A stretch of 64,000 nucleotides of DNA, taken from an uncultured Paracoccaceae bacterium. GTDB taxonomy: Bacteria; Pseudomonadota; Alphaproteobacteria; Rhodobacterales; Rhodobacteraceae. The DNA is taken from positions 434,001 to 498,000 of the forward strand of contig CANMFL010000003.1 in the NCBI GenBank assembly GCA_947497185.1, given 5' to 3'. Numbering within the stretch: position 1 is the first letter of the stretch; every line of letters starts with the position of its first letter. Under the pieces are notes generated by a model. It saw only the letters and a program-made list of their open reading frames with translations. It was not told the DNA's origin and searched no databases. The translations under genes and the position numbers were made by a program. This document shows, piece by piece, positions 25,841 through 35,768 of the stretch.

Positions 25841-26565
25841 TATTGGTCTCCGTATAGGTCAGCGTAGGGGTCTGCGACTTCGGCCGCTTCAATACCCAGT
25901 TCATAGCGACGGTTTTGCAAGTATATTAACCGCGCCTGCGCGTAAGAATCCGCGCTTTCGTTTAGCACATCACCAATCGTATCGCCAACTTGGTCGATTT
26001 TTGCGATCCGACCCGCGATAGAGCCAACAGAGGCCACAACCAGTTGGTCATCAGTCACGAACAATCCAAGCGGGTCGATCAGCACGTCAACAATATCACC
26101 GGCAAAGTCGCGTTCGGTCGACGGGCCAAGCAGCGGAAGTTCGAGGTACGCGCCTTCTGGCGTACCCCAAACCGAAAGGGTTTGTCCAAAATCAGCGTCG
26201 ATTTCTTCCAATCCCATGATGTCAGCAGGGTCAAAAACACCAAACGCACCAAAGACAGTGTTGATCAAAAACCGCATCGTATTCGATGTCGCGCCCACGA
26301 AGTCGCCCTGCAACGTGTTGTTCAGGATCACACCGGGCATCGCCACGTTGTCAGCAAAATCGATCAAACGGGCCGAGATATCCTGCGGAATGCGTGGACC
26401 GCTACGGTCTTCATCGCTACCCAGCCCACCCGTTAAACGCTTGTTAAACTCGTGTACGCTACGATTTCGTGTCTCGTAGGGGTCATGCACCGTGGCACCA
26501 TCAGGGGCGGTACTACAGGCAGCGACGCTGGCGAGGGTCAAGCAAAGGGCAAAAGCTATCTTCAT
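25840..26565 (-). CDS. mlaA: MlaA (VacJ) family outer-membrane lipoprotein
   Basis: 241-residue lipoprotein that removes misplaced phospholipids from the outer leaflet. The signal ends in a lipobox LASVAAC (lipidated Cys17). Family core: DPYETRNRSVHEFNK, then LNNTLQGDFVGATSNTMRFLINTVFGAFG and a VWGTPEGAYLELPLLGPS motif. First gene of a probable mlaA-mlaC-117-aa operon, divergent from the type I secretion ATPase. Confidence 0.93.
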   Translation of the reverse strand: MKIAFALCLTLASVAACSTAPDGATVHDPYETRNRSVHEFNKRLTGGLGSDEDRSGPRIPQDISARLIDFADNVAMPGVILNNTLQGDFVGATSNTMRFLINTVFGAFGVFDPADIMGLEEIDADFGQTLSVWGTPEGAYLELPLLGPSTERDFAGDIVDVLIDPLGLFVTDDQLVVASVGSIAGRIAKIDQVGDTIGDVLNESADSYAQARLIYLQNRRYELGIEAAEVADPYADLYGDQ

Positions 26566-26721
26566 AATTTCAATATCTTCAGTCTTTATAATTAGGTGTT
26601 CGTGATGTGACGCTTGTCCGTTATAATTGCAATAACCTTAGATTGCGGTGGCTTTGTAGGCTTTATCGCGCAAAAGATACCGCAAGTAGTATCGAAAAGT
26701 ATAAAGAGCGATGAACCGCCA

Positions 26722-28461
26722 ATGGTAGATCAGTTGACCGCACAAGGCCGTGCAGAATTAACCAATACCCGCAAACAAAGCCGGGGATTGTATTGGATGG
26801 TTGCGGTCTTCAGCTTCTTTGTGAACATGCTGATGCTGACCGGCCCGCTGTATATGTTGAACGTCTATGATCGGGTTTTGGGGTCGCGCAGCCTAGAGAC
26901 GTTAATCGCGTTATCGGTGTTGGTCGCATTTTTATACGGCATGATGGGCATCATGGACTACGTGCGGGGCCGGATCATGGCCCGCGTAGGCGCACGGTTC
27001 CAAGCGGGCATGGACCGCCGTGTTTTCGCCGCCGTCCTCAAGGCATCAACGATCAACAAGGCCCGCAATGAAGCCGCAACAGGCTTGCGCGATCTGGAAA
27101 GCGTGCAGCGGTTAATCACCTCGCCAGCCTTGATGGCCGTCTTTGATCTGCCGTGGACACCGTTGTTTTTCCTAGGGATATTTATCTTTCACCCTCTGAT
27201 GGGCCTCTTGGGCATCGTCGGCGGCGTGATTTTGATCGCCGTGGCGATCACCAACCAAGTGACCACCCGCAAGCCACTGCAAAAAGCCAACGCTGCGACA
27301 TTCCAGTCAGAGACGATGGGCGCACAAATCCGGCAGGAATCCGAAATGGTTCATGCGTTGGGGATGCGCGATGCTGCGTTTAGTCGTTGGCAGATTGCCC
27401 GGGCGCAGTCGCTGGATGCCACGATTGCCGCTACTGATGGCGCAGGCACATTCAGCGCGATGACCAAGACGTTCCGCCTGTTTTTGCAATCCGCGATGCT
27501 GGGGCTGGGTGCGTATCTGGTGCTACGTGGCGAGTTGACGCCCGGTGCGATGATCGCTGGTTCAATTTTGCTGGGCCGTGCGTTGGCTCCGATTGAGTTG
27601 ATCGTCGGCCAATTTGCGACGTTTCAAAAGGGACGCGAAGGTTGGAAAAACCTATCGACGCTGTTGGGCAACGTACCAGAGGATGATGCCCGTACCACGC
27701 TGCCGCAACCCGCTGCCCGCATTATCGCGGATCAGGTGACGGTTGTACCGCCGGGAGAACAAACCGCATCATTGCGGATGATCAGTTTCGCAGTGCAACC
27801 GGGTCAAGCCGTTGGTGTTATCGGGACTTCTGGATCGGGAAAAACGACGCTTGCGCGTGCGCTGACCGGTGTCTGGCGTCCTGCTGGCGGGAAAATCAGG
27901 CTCGATGGGGCGGCTCTGGATCAATATAATCCTGACGTTTTGGGACAGCATATCGGGTATTTGCCCCAGCGGGTGCAGCTCTTTGAGGGCACAATTAAGG
28001 AAAACATCGCTCGCATGTCGATGCAACCGGATGACGCCGCCGTGGTTGCTGCCGCCAAAAAAGCGGCTGCACACGAGATGATTTTAAATCTGCCTGATGG
28101 CTACGACACGCGGGTTACATCGACCGGTGGCCGCCTGTCTGGCGGTCAAATCCAACGGGTCGGGTTGGCGCGTGCGATGTACGGAAACCCGGTTGTGCTG
28201 GTGCTGGACGAGCCGAATTCGAACCTTGATAACGAAGGGTCAAATGCGCTGAACAACGCGATCCGGCTGTGTAAAGAAGAAGGTAAAATCGTCTTTATCA
28301 TGGCGCATCGTCCAAACGCCATTCAGGAATGCGATTTGCTGCTCGTGATTGAAAACGGGGCACGGCGGGCCTTTGGGCCGAAGGATCAAGTGTTACAAGA
28401 AATGGTTAAGAATGCCGATCAAATCAAACAGACTTCAGGCAAAGGGGCGGGCGTATCATGA
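26722..28461 (+). CDS. type I secretion system permease/ATPase (PrtD family)
   Basis: 579-residue ABC exporter of the inner membrane. The transmembrane domain covers about 22-300 and no N-terminal peptidase-like domain is present. The ATPase domain has Walker [10 protein letters not shown] (368-376), signature LSGGQ (472-476) and Walker B VLVLDE (492-497). The ATG at 26722 is preferred; an in-frame TTG at 26614 would add 36 atypical residues, but no strong ribosome site supports either. It overlaps the adaptor gene by 4 bases. No RTX substrate or TolC gene is nearby. Confidence 0.88.
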   Translation: MVDQLTAQGRAELTNTRKQSRGLYWMVAVFSFFVNMLMLTGPLYMLNVYDRVLGSRSLETLIALSVLVAFLYGMMGIMDYVRGRIMARVGARFQAGMDRRVFAAVLKASTINKARNEAATGLRDLESVQRLITSPALMAVFDLPWTPLFFLGIFIFHPLMGLLGIVGGVILIAVAITNQVTTRKPLQKANAATFQSETMGAQIRQESEMVHALGMRDAAFSRWQIARAQSLDATIAATDGAGTFSAMTKTFRLFLQSAMLGLGAYLVLRGELTPGAMIAGSILLGRALAPIELIVGQFATFQKGREGWKNLSTLLGNVPEDDARTTLPQPAARIIADQVTVVPPGEQTASLRMISFAVQPGQAVGVIGTSGSGKTTLARALTGVWRPAGGKIRLDGAALDQYNPDVLGQHIGYLPQRVQLFEGTIKENIARMSMQPDDAAVVAAAKKAAAHEMILNLPDGYDTRVTSTGGRLSGGQIQRVGLARAMYGNPVVLVLDEPNSNLDNEGSNALNNAIRLCKEEGKIVFIMAHRPNAIQECDLLLVIENGARRAFGPKDQVLQEMVKNADQIKQTSGKGAGVS

Positions 28462-29765
28462 GCGACCAAACCCTGAATAAACGCTGGTCTGTCCTGCGAC
28501 CAATGACCGTCGGTTTGCTGGCGATGCTCGTTCTGGTCGGTGGCTTCGGCACATGGGCCGTTGTGGCGCAGATCACCGGCGCTGTGATTGCATCCGGCCA
28601 GATCGAAGTCGACCGCAACCGCCAAGTTATTCAACACCCCGACGGCGGCGTCGTCGAAGCGATTTTGGTCAAGGAAGGCGATACTGTTGCTGCCGGAGAT
28701 TTGCTTATTCAATTGGATTCCGATGCGTTACGGTCCGAATTGGCGATTGTCGAAGGCCAGTTGTTTGAAATTTTGGCGCGTCGTGGACGGCTAGAGGCAG
28801 AGCGCGATGCGAGCGATTCCATCACCTTTCCAGAGGTGCTGTATTCCTTCGACCGACCTGAAATCGAAAGTCTGATTGCCGGACAAGAACGCCTGTTCGA
28901 GGCGCGCTTGGAATCGTCAGCTAAGACCAAAGAGCAGCTCGCACAGCGCCGTGCGCAGATCGTGAGCCAGATCGGCGGCATAGCCGCGCAACGCGATGCG
29001 GTCGCCCGTCAACAAGAGTTAATTACACAGGAACTGGCCGCGCAGCAGACGCTTCTTGAACGCGGCTTGGCACAGGCCAGCGGCGTTTCAGTTTTGCAGC
29101 GCGAAGAGGCCAATCTGCTAGGGGATTTAGGGGAGCTTGTCGCATCCGAAGCCCAAGCCGCCGAGCAAATTACCGAGATCGAGATCGAAGTTCTCACACT
29201 CGACACCACGCGCCGCGAAGAAGCGATCACGCGCCTACGCGATCTGCAATTCAACGAACTGGAACTGACAGAACGGCAGCGTACGCTGACCCAACAGCTT
29301 GATCGGCTTGACATTCGCGCGCCCCTCGCCGGAATTGTCTATGGATTGCAGGTATTTGCCGAACGATCCGTCATTCGTCCCGCTGATCCGGTGATGTTCC
29401 TCGTGCCGCAAGACCGCCCGCTCGTGATTGCCGCCCAAGTCCAACTGACGGACGTGGATCAGATTTATGTCGGCCAAGAAGCGACGATGCGCTTTTCCGC
29501 CTTTGATCAACGCCGCACGCCGGAATTGTTTGGCACCGTGACGCTGATTTCGGCAGATGCGTTTCAGGACGAAAGCACGGCAGCGTCATTTTACCGTGTC
29601 GAGTTGCGCTTGAACGAAGGTGAGATCGACCGTCTGCCTGCCGATATGACCTTGATCCCCGGCATGCCTGTGGAATCTTTTGTGCGCACTGCAGATCGCA
29701 GCCCGATGGACTATCTGATCAAGCCGCTTGCTGATTATTTCGCCAAGGCATTTCGCGAGTCGTGA
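28458..29765 (+). CDS. HlyD family type I secretion periplasmic adaptor
   Basis: 435-residue membrane-fusion protein that bridges the PrtD-type ATPase to an outer-membrane channel. One N-terminal TM helix (about 13-36) is followed by a biotinyl/lipoyl half-motif, a long alpha-helical coiled-coil hairpin (about 100-280), then the second lipoyl half ([14 protein letters not shown]) and beta-barrel domain. ATG overlaps the ATPase stop (ATGA), so the two are coupled. Confidence 0.93.
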   Translation: MSDQTLNKRWSVLRPMTVGLLAMLVLVGGFGTWAVVAQITGAVIASGQIEVDRNRQVIQHPDGGVVEAILVKEGDTVAAGDLLIQLDSDALRSELAIVEGQLFEILARRGRLEAERDASDSITFPEVLYSFDRPEIESLIAGQERLFEARLESSAKTKEQLAQRRAQIVSQIGGIAAQRDAVARQQELITQELAAQQTLLERGLAQASGVSVLQREEANLLGDLGELVASEAQAAEQITEIEIEVLTLDTTRREEAITRLRDLQFNELELTERQRTLTQQLDRLDIRAPLAGIVYGLQVFAERSVIRPADPVMFLVPQDRPLVIAAQVQLTDVDQIYVGQEATMRFSAFDQRRTPELFGTVTLISADAFQDESTAASFYRVELRLNEGEIDRLPADMTLIPGMPVESFVRTADRSPMDYLIKPLADYFAKAFRES

Positions 29766-29819
29766 TTGCGCCCGCCTGCGCCCAACGATAGCGTTCACCC
29801 AAACATCAAGGAGAACGCC

Positions 29820-30284
29820 ATGTCGTCTGTGATTGAAACCAAACTTGCCGAACTCGGCGTGACTTTACCCGATGCGCCAGCCGCTGCGGGCAACTACGTC
29901 CCCTACGTGATCGCAGGTGATTTGGTGTTTGTGTCGGGCCAAATCGCGATGGACGCGACAGGGCCTTTGACCGGAAAACTGGGTGACGACTATACCGTTG
30001 ACCAAGGGATTGCCGCTGCAAAAACATGCGCGATCAACCTGTTAACTCAATTGAAAGCCGCTTGTGACGGTGATCTGGATCGTTTGGTACGTGTGGTGAA
30101 ACTGGGTGGTTTTGTGAACTCGACCCCTGATTTCACCGACCAACCCAAAGTGATCAATGGCGCGTCTGATTTTCTCGTAGAGGCGCTAGGCGATATCGGA
30201 CGCCACGCCCGTGCAGCCGTCAGCGCACCTAGCTTGCCACTGGGCGTTGCTGTCGAAATCGACGCGGTGTTTCAGATCAAATGA
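29820..30284 (+). CDS. RidA family protein
   Basis: 154-residue YjgF/YER057c/UK114-type protein. Members hydrolyse reactive enamine/imine intermediates from PLP enzymes, though this longer subtype is less well characterised. The segment FVSGQIAMDATGPLTGKLG is the family hallmark. The start at 29820 has AAGGAG 6-7 bases upstream; an upstream in-frame Met at 29766 is rejected. It overlaps the GDPD gene (ATGA). Confidence 0.88.
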   Translation: MSSVIETKLAELGVTLPDAPAAAGNYVPYVIAGDLVFVSGQIAMDATGPLTGKLGDDYTVDQGIAAAKTCAINLLTQLKAACDGDLDRLVRVVKLGGFVNSTPDFTDQPKVINGASDFLVEALGDIGRHARAAVSAPSLPLGVAVEIDAVFQIK

Positions 30285-31033
30285 AGCTGCCTACATCTTT
30301 CCTGACAAAGCCGATCACCCACCGCGCTTTGCATGACAAATCCGATGGTCGCCCCGAAAACTCAGTCGAGGCGATCACGACCGCGATTGAGGCCGGCTAC
30401 GGTATCGAGATTGATTTGCAGCTGTCGAAAGACGGTATACCGATGGTGTTCCACGACTACCATTTGGGGCGATTGACGGCTGAAACCGGACCAGTCGCAC
30501 TGCGCACTGCTGCCGAATTGGGGCAAATCGTGCTGACAGGCGGCCAAACGGGTATCCCCACATTTGCAGAGGTGTTGGCGCTGGTGAATGGCCGCGTGCC
30601 GTTGCTGGTCGAGATCAAGGATCAAGATCTTCAGATGGGTGAAAACGTCGGGCTTTTGCAGCAGGTCGCCGCTGATGCGCTCGCGGATTACAAAGGCGAC
30701 GTCGCGATTATGTCGTTCAATCCACATGCGGTTATGGCGTTTGGTGTCGCCTCCCCGACCATCCCGCGCGGCATTGTCACGTCGGATTATACCGCTACCG
30801 ATTGGTCCACGATTCCTGCCGATGTGCGTGATCGTTTGCGTGATATTCCCGATTACGACCGCGCCGGTGCCTGCTTTATCAGCCACGAAGCCCGCGATCT
30901 GGGGCGTGATCGCGTTGCCGATCTGAAGGCTGCGGGTGCGAATGTGCTGTGCTGGACGATCAAATCGCCCGATCAAGAGGCGGAGGCACGAAAAGTTGCG
31001 GATAACGTGACTTTTGAAGGCTATCTCGCTTGA
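30281..31033 (+). CDS. glycerophosphodiester phosphodiesterase family protein
   Basis: 250-residue TIM-barrel GDPD enzyme that hydrolyses glycerophosphodiesters to glycerol-3-phosphate and an alcohol. Catalytic and metal residues are visible: HR (14-15), EIDLQ (Glu43, Asp45), and FHD (His58). A signal peptide is lacking, so it should be cytoplasmic. It overlaps the RidA gene by 4 bases, and a COG3146-type gene follows. Confidence 0.9.
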   Translation: MKLPTSFLTKPITHRALHDKSDGRPENSVEAITTAIEAGYGIEIDLQLSKDGIPMVFHDYHLGRLTAETGPVALRTAAELGQIVLTGGQTGIPTFAEVLALVNGRVPLLVEIKDQDLQMGENVGLLQQVAADALADYKGDVAIMSFNPHAVMAFGVASPTIPRGIVTSDYTATDWSTIPADVRDRLRDIPDYDRAGACFISHEARDLGRDRVADLKAAGANVLCWTIKSPDQEAEARKVADNVTFEGYLA

Positions 31034-31063
31034 CCCCCACCCAATTGCGCACAAATCAAGCCT

Positions 31064-32242
31064 ATGACTGACGACGCAATCGAGATTAACGCACACCCCG
31101 ACCTGAGCACAATTGCGCAGGTCGATTGGGATGCTTGCGCGTGTCCCGAAGACGGGCGTCCCTTTGATCCGTTTACAACCTATCGCTTTATCAAAGCGTT
31201 AGAGGACAGCGGATCGGTTGGTCCCGGTACGGGCTGGCAGCCGCGTTATTTGACAGCTAAGGTTAACGGTCAGGTCATCGCTGTCGCGCCGCTTTATGCC
31301 AAAGGCCACTCGCAGGGCGAGTATATTTTCGATCACAACTGGGCTCATGCGTTTGAGAATGCGGGTGGTCGCTACTACCCGAAACTGCAACTCGCCGTGC
31401 CCTTTACGCCTGCAACGGGACGCCGATTTCTGACCCGCCCCGGTTTTGAAGTCGTCGGCATGTCCGCGATTGTCCAAGGCGCGATTCAGATTGCTGCAGA
31501 TAACCAATTATCGTCGGTCCACGTGACATTCTGCACCGAAGCCGAAGCAATTGCAGGTGAGGAAATGGGCCTACTGCCGCGCATTGGACAGCAGTTTCAT
31601 TGGGAAAACGACGGCTACGCGGATTTTGACGGGTTTCTCGGCAGCCTTGCCAGTCGAAAACGCAAAAACATCCGCAAGGAACGCGCGCAGGCGAACGACT
31701 TTGGCGGTGATATTCTTATGCTGACGGGTGATGCTATTCAGCCCGAACATTGGGATGCGTTCTGGCAATTTTATCAGGACACCGGAAACCGCAAATGGGG
31801 GACACCCTACCTGACGCGTGCGTTTTTCGACATCGCCCAAGCGACATTGCGCGATGACATGCTGCTTTCACTAGCTGTCCGCGACGGGCAATACGTGGCG
31901 GGGGCGCTGAATTTTATCGGGCGCGAAACGCTATACGGACGCTATTGGGGCTGCATCGAACACCACGCCTGTCTGCACTTTGAGCTCTGTTATTACCGCG
32001 CTATTGACTATGCGATTGAACACGGGCTGACGCGGGTCGAGGCAGGCGCACAGGGCGAACACAAACTTGCGCGGGGCTATTTGCCAGTTGCGACCCATTC
32101 GCTGCATTGGTTCAGCGACGCAGGTTTTCGCGATGCCGTCGGGAATTACCTACAAGCCGAACGTGATGCGGTGGATAACGAAATCGAAATACTGACCAAC
32201 TATGGCCCTTTCAAACGCGAAAACCGCGAGGAGCAACAATGA
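31064..32242 (+). CDS. GNAT-fold protein of the COG3146 (peptidogalycan biosynthesis-like) family
   Basis: 392-residue protein with a two-domain FemX/BioF2-like acyltransferase fold. Recognisable stretches are [15 protein letters not shown], the basic [15 protein letters not shown], and a C-terminal [14 protein letters not shown] that is highly conserved in this group. The acyl donor and acceptor are unknown; the FemX relation suggests aminoacyl or acyl transfer. Its stop overlaps the phhB start (ATGA). Confidence 0.85.
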   Translation: MTDDAIEINAHPDLSTIAQVDWDACACPEDGRPFDPFTTYRFIKALEDSGSVGPGTGWQPRYLTAKVNGQVIAVAPLYAKGHSQGEYIFDHNWAHAFENAGGRYYPKLQLAVPFTPATGRRFLTRPGFEVVGMSAIVQGAIQIAADNQLSSVHVTFCTEAEAIAGEEMGLLPRIGQQFHWENDGYADFDGFLGSLASRKRKNIRKERAQANDFGGDILMLTGDAIQPEHWDAFWQFYQDTGNRKWGTPYLTRAFFDIAQATLRDDMLLSLAVRDGQYVAGALNFIGRETLYGRYWGCIEHHACLHFELCYYRAIDYAIEHGLTRVEAGAQGEHKLARGYLPVATHSLHWFSDAGFRDAVGNYLQAERDAVDNEIEILTNYGPFKRENREEQQ

Positions 32243-32538
32243 GCACGACATTGACAGCAGACGAACGTGAAACGCTGATTGCACCGCTTTTGGCGAACGG
32301 CTGGAGCATGGTTAACGGGCGTGATGCGATCCAAAAGACATATGTTTTTGGAAATTTCGTCGCGGCCTTTGGCTTTATGACCCAAGCTGCTATCTGGGCC
32401 GAGAAATTGAACCACCACCCCGAGTGGTCGAACGTTTACAAGACCGTCGATGTGACGCTGACCACGCATGATTGCGACGGGTTAAGCGCATTAGACGCAA
32501 AATTGGGCGCAAAGATGGATGCGTTGGTTAAAGGATAA
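32239..32538 (+). CDS. phhB: 4a-hydroxytetrahydrobiopterin dehydratase
   Basis: 99-residue pterin-4a-carbinolamine dehydratase, which recycles the pterin cofactor. The catalytic motif NHHPEW (His59, His60, Pro61) and the later TTHD (His77) are present. No phenylalanine hydroxylase gene is in the window, so it may serve another pterin enzyme. It lies in a tight run between the COG3146 gene (4-base overlap) and mscS (2-base gap). Confidence 0.93.
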   Translation: MSTTLTADERETLIAPLLANGWSMVNGRDAIQKTYVFGNFVAAFGFMTQAAIWAEKLNHHPEWSNVYKTVDVTLTTHDCDGLSALDAKLGAKMDALVKG

Positions 32539-32540
32539 CT

Positions 32541-33389
32541 ATGGAAGACTTGTTAAATACTGAAATCGTAGACGGTAAAACGGTTGCGGACCTGTTCACG
32601 GTAGAATTTCTTGCCTCGGTTTTCGGATCGGTTGTCGCCGCACTGGTGATCCTGATTGTCGGATTTATGATCGGCGGCTGGGCACGGCGCAGGCTGGGAC
32701 GCTTGGGTGAACAGTACAAACACCTTGACGAAACGCTGTTCAACTTCCTTGGGAATATCGCCCGCTACGTCATCATTGGCTTTGCATTCCTGTTTGTTCT
32801 CAACACCTTCGGTGTGCAAACTACATCGTTTGTCGCTGTTGTCGGTGCCGCTGGTCTGGCGATTGGTCTGGCCTTGCAAGGCACATTGTCGAACGTTGCG
32901 GCTGGTGTGATGATCATCTTTTTCCGCCCGATCAAGCTGGGTGATTTTGTCGAAGTGAACGGCAGAATGGGCACCGTCAAAGACATCACATTGAACTACA
33001 CCGAACTTGCGTCAGTCGGAAATGTGCAGATCATCATTCCGAACTCCGAAGTATGGGGCAACACGATTGAGAACTATTCGGTTTACACGACTCGTCGTGC
33101 GGAATGGACGTTTGGCGTGGGCTACGGTGCGAACCTCAAGGACGCTGAACAGATCATTCACGATACGATCTTGGCCGATGAACGGTCCCACGCAGAGCCC
33201 GCACCCTTTGTGCAGGTCAACAATCTGAACGACAGCTCTGTTGATTTCTTGGTGCGCGTTTGGTGTGATTCAGCCGTGTACTTCCAGTTCCAAGCGGACA
33301 TGAAGCGGCGCGTCAAAGAGGCGTTGGATGCGGGCGGGATCGACATTCCGTTCCCGACAAGAACGCTTATCCAAGTCAAAGAAGACTGA
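32541..33389 (+). CDS. small-conductance mechanosensitive channel family protein (MscS)
   Basis: 282-residue MscS-type channel of the inner membrane with three N-terminal TM helices (about 25-50, 70-92, 98-120). The third is a Gly/Ala-rich pore helix (VVGAAGLAIGLALQGTLSN), followed by the FFRPIKLGDFVEVNG beta domain and a C-terminal cytoplasmic alpha/beta domain ending in PFPTRTLI. Minimal length like E. coli MscS (286). A strong terminator follows. Confidence 0.94.
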   Translation: MEDLLNTEIVDGKTVADLFTVEFLASVFGSVVAALVILIVGFMIGGWARRRLGRLGEQYKHLDETLFNFLGNIARYVIIGFAFLFVLNTFGVQTTSFVAVVGAAGLAIGLALQGTLSNVAAGVMIIFFRPIKLGDFVEVNGRMGTVKDITLNYTELASVGNVQIIIPNSEVWGNTIENYSVYTTRRAEWTFGVGYGANLKDAEQIIHDTILADERSHAEPAPFVQVNNLNDSSVDFLVRVWCDSAVYFQFQADMKRRVKEALDAGGIDIPFPTRTLIQVKED

Positions 33390-33396
33390 TAGATTG

Positions 33397-33425
33397 GGCG
33401 CGGCGTCAAAACCGCGCCCCTTTTT
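33397..33425 (+). terminator. intrinsic terminator after the mscS-type gene
   Basis: Perfect 8-bp stem GGGCGCGG (33397-33404) and CCGCGCCC (33413-33420) with an 8-base loop, followed by five T and then CTTT on the plus strand. Confidence 0.93.
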
Positions 33426-33427
33426 CT

Positions 33428-33916
33428 TTAGATCATCGCCAGCAGTGATTCACCGCCAGAGATATCACATTCGCCAGGGCTGGATTCTTCGCCCAGCGCA
33501 GTCACGACACCGTTATCCACAACCATCGCATAGCGCTTTGAGCGCCCGATTAGGCCCGCAGGAGGTGCGCTGAAATCCATGCCGATGGCTTTGGTGAACG
33601 CGCCGTCGGCGTCGCCCAGCATCGTGATGCCAGCTTCAGCAGCACCCGTGCTTTCGCCCCACGCCTGCATCACAAACGGGTCGTTAACCGATACGCAGAT
33701 GATTTCATCAACGCCTTTGGCCGCAAAATCGTCCTTGGTCCGCATAAAGCTAGGCACATGCGACGTTGTGCAAACGCCCGTATACGCGCCCGGCAAGCCG
33801 AAGATCACAACTTTGCGGTCTGTCAATTTTTCTGACAACTGAACGCTGGCAGGACCTTCTTCGCCCATAAACAGCAATGTAGCGTCGGGCAGTGTTGCCC
33901 CTTTTGAAATCGTCAT
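33428..33916 (-). CDS. peroxiredoxin (Prx5 type)
   Basis: 162-residue thiol peroxidase of the Prx5 group. The active-site motif PGAYTGVCTTSHVP gives Pro42, Thr46 and peroxidatic Cys49. The start at 33916 is preferred because AAGGA lies 7 bases upstream and the protein then begins MTISKGATLPDATL, as in the family; the in-frame reading from 34009 adds 31 atypical residues. It is divergent from a flavoprotein reductase across 86 bases with a 13-bp palindrome. Confidence 0.93.
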   Translation of the reverse strand: MTISKGATLPDATLLFMGEEGPASVQLSEKLTDRKVVIFGLPGAYTGVCTTSHVPSFMRTKDDFAAKGVDEIICVSVNDPFVMQAWGESTGAAEAGITMLGDADGAFTKAIGMDFSAPPAGLIGRSKRYAMVVDNGVVTALGEESSPGECDISGGESLLAMI

Positions 33917-33944
33917 GATTACGTCCTTGTTTTGATTGCACCTG

Positions 33945-33957
33945 TTGTTGCCAACAA
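33945..33957. promoter_or_regulatory. perfect 13-bp palindrome between peroxiredoxin and reductase genes
   Basis: TTGTTGCCAACAA, arms of 6 bases around a single central C, in the middle of the 86-bp divergent region. ATATAGG directly beside it could be a -10 element for the plus-strand gene. Candidate shared operator. Confidence 0.45.
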
Positions 33958-34002
33958 TATAGGCTTGGCGAGTAATCAAAACCAGTTCAAGGACACAATT
34001 GT

Positions 34003-35211
34003 ATGTCACATGTCGTCGTCATCGGTGCGGGCCAAGCCGGATCATCTTGTGTAGCAAAGCTGCGCACCGACGGATTTGACGGCGAAATCACGCTTGTCGG
34101 CGGTGAACCTGTGCCGCCATATCAGCGCCCACCGCTGTCAAAGGCTTATTTAATGGGGGAAATGGCAGAAGAGCGGCTGTATCTGCGCCCTGCCAGTTTT
34201 TACGCCGACAACGATATCACCCTGCGCCTGTCCACTCGAGCGACTGCGATTGATCCGGCTGCGAAAACGGTGACGCTCGAAAATACCGAAATATTAAGCT
34301 ACGATCACCTCGTTCTGACCACCGGCGCGCATCCACGAACCTTGCCTAGCGCGATTGGTGGCGATCTGGGCAACGTATTTTCCGTGCGCGATCTGGCTGA
34401 TGCGGATGCCATGGCGCCTGCATTCGCTTCCGGCAAAAAAGCGTTGATCATCGGCGGGGGGTACATCGGCCTAGAGGCAGCAGCAGTTGCTGCCAAACGC
34501 GGCGTTAATGTCACCTTGGTCGAGATGTCAGACCGGATTTTACAGCGCGTTGCAGCCCCTGAAACCTCTGACTACTTCCGCACATTGCATACCGCGCATG
34601 GTGTGAAAGTCCTCGAAGGCATCGGTTTGAACCGCTTGATCGGCGATGACGCGGTCACAGGTGCTATCCTCAGCGATGGCACAGAAATACCTGTCGATTT
34701 CGCGGTTGTCGGCGTTGGCATTACGCCTGCCACGATCCTTGCCGAAGGGGCTGGTTTAACCATCGACAACGGTATTGCAACTAACGTGATGGGGCAGACG
34801 TCTGACCCTGCGATTTGGGCGGCGGGCGATTGCGCCTCTGCGCCGCTGAACGGCCAGCAGGTCAGGATAGAAAGCGTTGGGAACGCCATTGATCACGCTG
34901 AAATCGTGGCGAAAAATATCGTCGGGGCCGCGACGCCTTATATCCCCACGCCTTGGTTCTGGTCAGATCAATACGACTGTAAATTGCAAATCGCGGGCCT
35001 GAACGCCGGATACGACGCGGTTTATGCGCGCGTGACAGGCGATGCACGGTCGCATTGGTATTACAAAGGCGATCAGTTGATTGCCGTCGATGCAATGAAC
35101 GACGCGCGCAACTACATGATCGGAAAACGCTTGATAGAAGCAGGCAAAAGCCCCGCGCCCAACCAGATCACCGATCCCACAACCGACATGAAAGCACTGC
35201 TCAAAGCATGA
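34003..35211 (+). CDS. FAD-dependent oxidoreductase, ferredoxin/rubredoxin reductase type
   Basis: 402-residue two-dinucleotide-fold flavoprotein like putidaredoxin or rhodocoxin reductase, which passes electrons from NAD(P)H to a ferredoxin. FAD motif GAGQAG (about 8-13), YQRPPLSKAYL (typical of this group), NAD motif GGGYIG, and IWAAGDCA near 270 are present, with a C-terminal reductase domain (FWSDQYD). The partner ferredoxin or P450 is not beside it. It overlaps rsmD by 4 bases. Confidence 0.9.
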   Translation: MSHVVVIGAGQAGSSCVAKLRTDGFDGEITLVGGEPVPPYQRPPLSKAYLMGEMAEERLYLRPASFYADNDITLRLSTRATAIDPAAKTVTLENTEILSYDHLVLTTGAHPRTLPSAIGGDLGNVFSVRDLADADAMAPAFASGKKALIIGGGYIGLEAAAVAAKRGVNVTLVEMSDRILQRVAAPETSDYFRTLHTAHGVKVLEGIGLNRLIGDDAVTGAILSDGTEIPVDFAVVGVGITPATILAEGAGLTIDNGIATNVMGQTSDPAIWAAGDCASAPLNGQQVRIESVGNAIDHAEIVAKNIVGAATPYIPTPWFWSDQYDCKLQIAGLNAGYDAVYARVTGDARSHWYYKGDQLIAVDAMNDARNYMIGKRLIEAGKSPAPNQITDPTTDMKALLKA

Positions 35212-35768
35212 GAATCATTGGCGGACAGCATCGCGGGTTGAATTTGGCCGACGTGGGAAAAGGCGATGTAGCCGCGCATTTGCGGCCCACATCTGATCGC
35301 GTGCGCGAGAGCCTGTTCAACGTCTTGCAGGGCGGCAAGTACGGAAATCCCATCGACGGGGCGCGTGTGTTGGACTTGTTCGCGGGCACGGGCGCATTGG
35401 GGCTAGAAGCATTATCGCGCGGTGCCGCCTATGCCACGTTCGTTGATAGCGGACGTGTCGCGCAAAAGCTAATTACCGAAAATATCAACAAATGTAGGCG
35501 CAGTTCGGATACAAAGCTACTGACCTGCGACACCAATGACCTGCCGCGTGCGGACACCCCCTGCGACCTGATTTTCGCTGATCCGCCCTACGGTCAGGGC
35601 CTCGGTCCCGCCGCATTGCGGGCTGCCAAATCCACGGGATGGATCGCAGACAACGCGCTGATTGTGCTGGAAGACAACGCCGCCCTGCCCGCACCCCCCA
35701 GATTTCGCAAACTAGACCAACGACGCTACGGCGACACATGGATCACACTACTGGAGCCGAACGCATGA
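35208..35768 (+). CDS. rsmD: 16S rRNA (guanine(966)-N(2))-methyltransferase
   Basis: 186-residue SAM-dependent methyltransferase that modifies G966 of 16S rRNA. The N-terminus MRIIGGQHRGLNL and LRPTSDRVRESLFNVL are diagnostic. SAM motif I is VLDLFAGTGALGLEALSRG and the catalytic motif is FADPPYG. The start at 35208 overlaps the reductase stop (ATGA). An in-frame extension upstream lies inside the reductase gene and is rejected. Confidence 0.95.
   Translation: MRIIGGQHRGLNLADVGKGDVAAHLRPTSDRVRESLFNVLQGGKYGNPIDGARVLDLFAGTGALGLEALSRGAAYATFVDSGRVAQKLITENINKCRRSSDTKLLTCDTNDLPRADTPCDLIFADPPYGQGLGPAALRAAKSTGWIADNALIVLEDNAALPAPPRFRKLDQRRYGDTWITLLEPNA

Noticed and set aside
26614..26721. Longer start (TTG) for the type I secretion ATPase
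   Set aside because: Adds 36 residues unlike the family N-terminus; ATG at 26722 gives the usual length.
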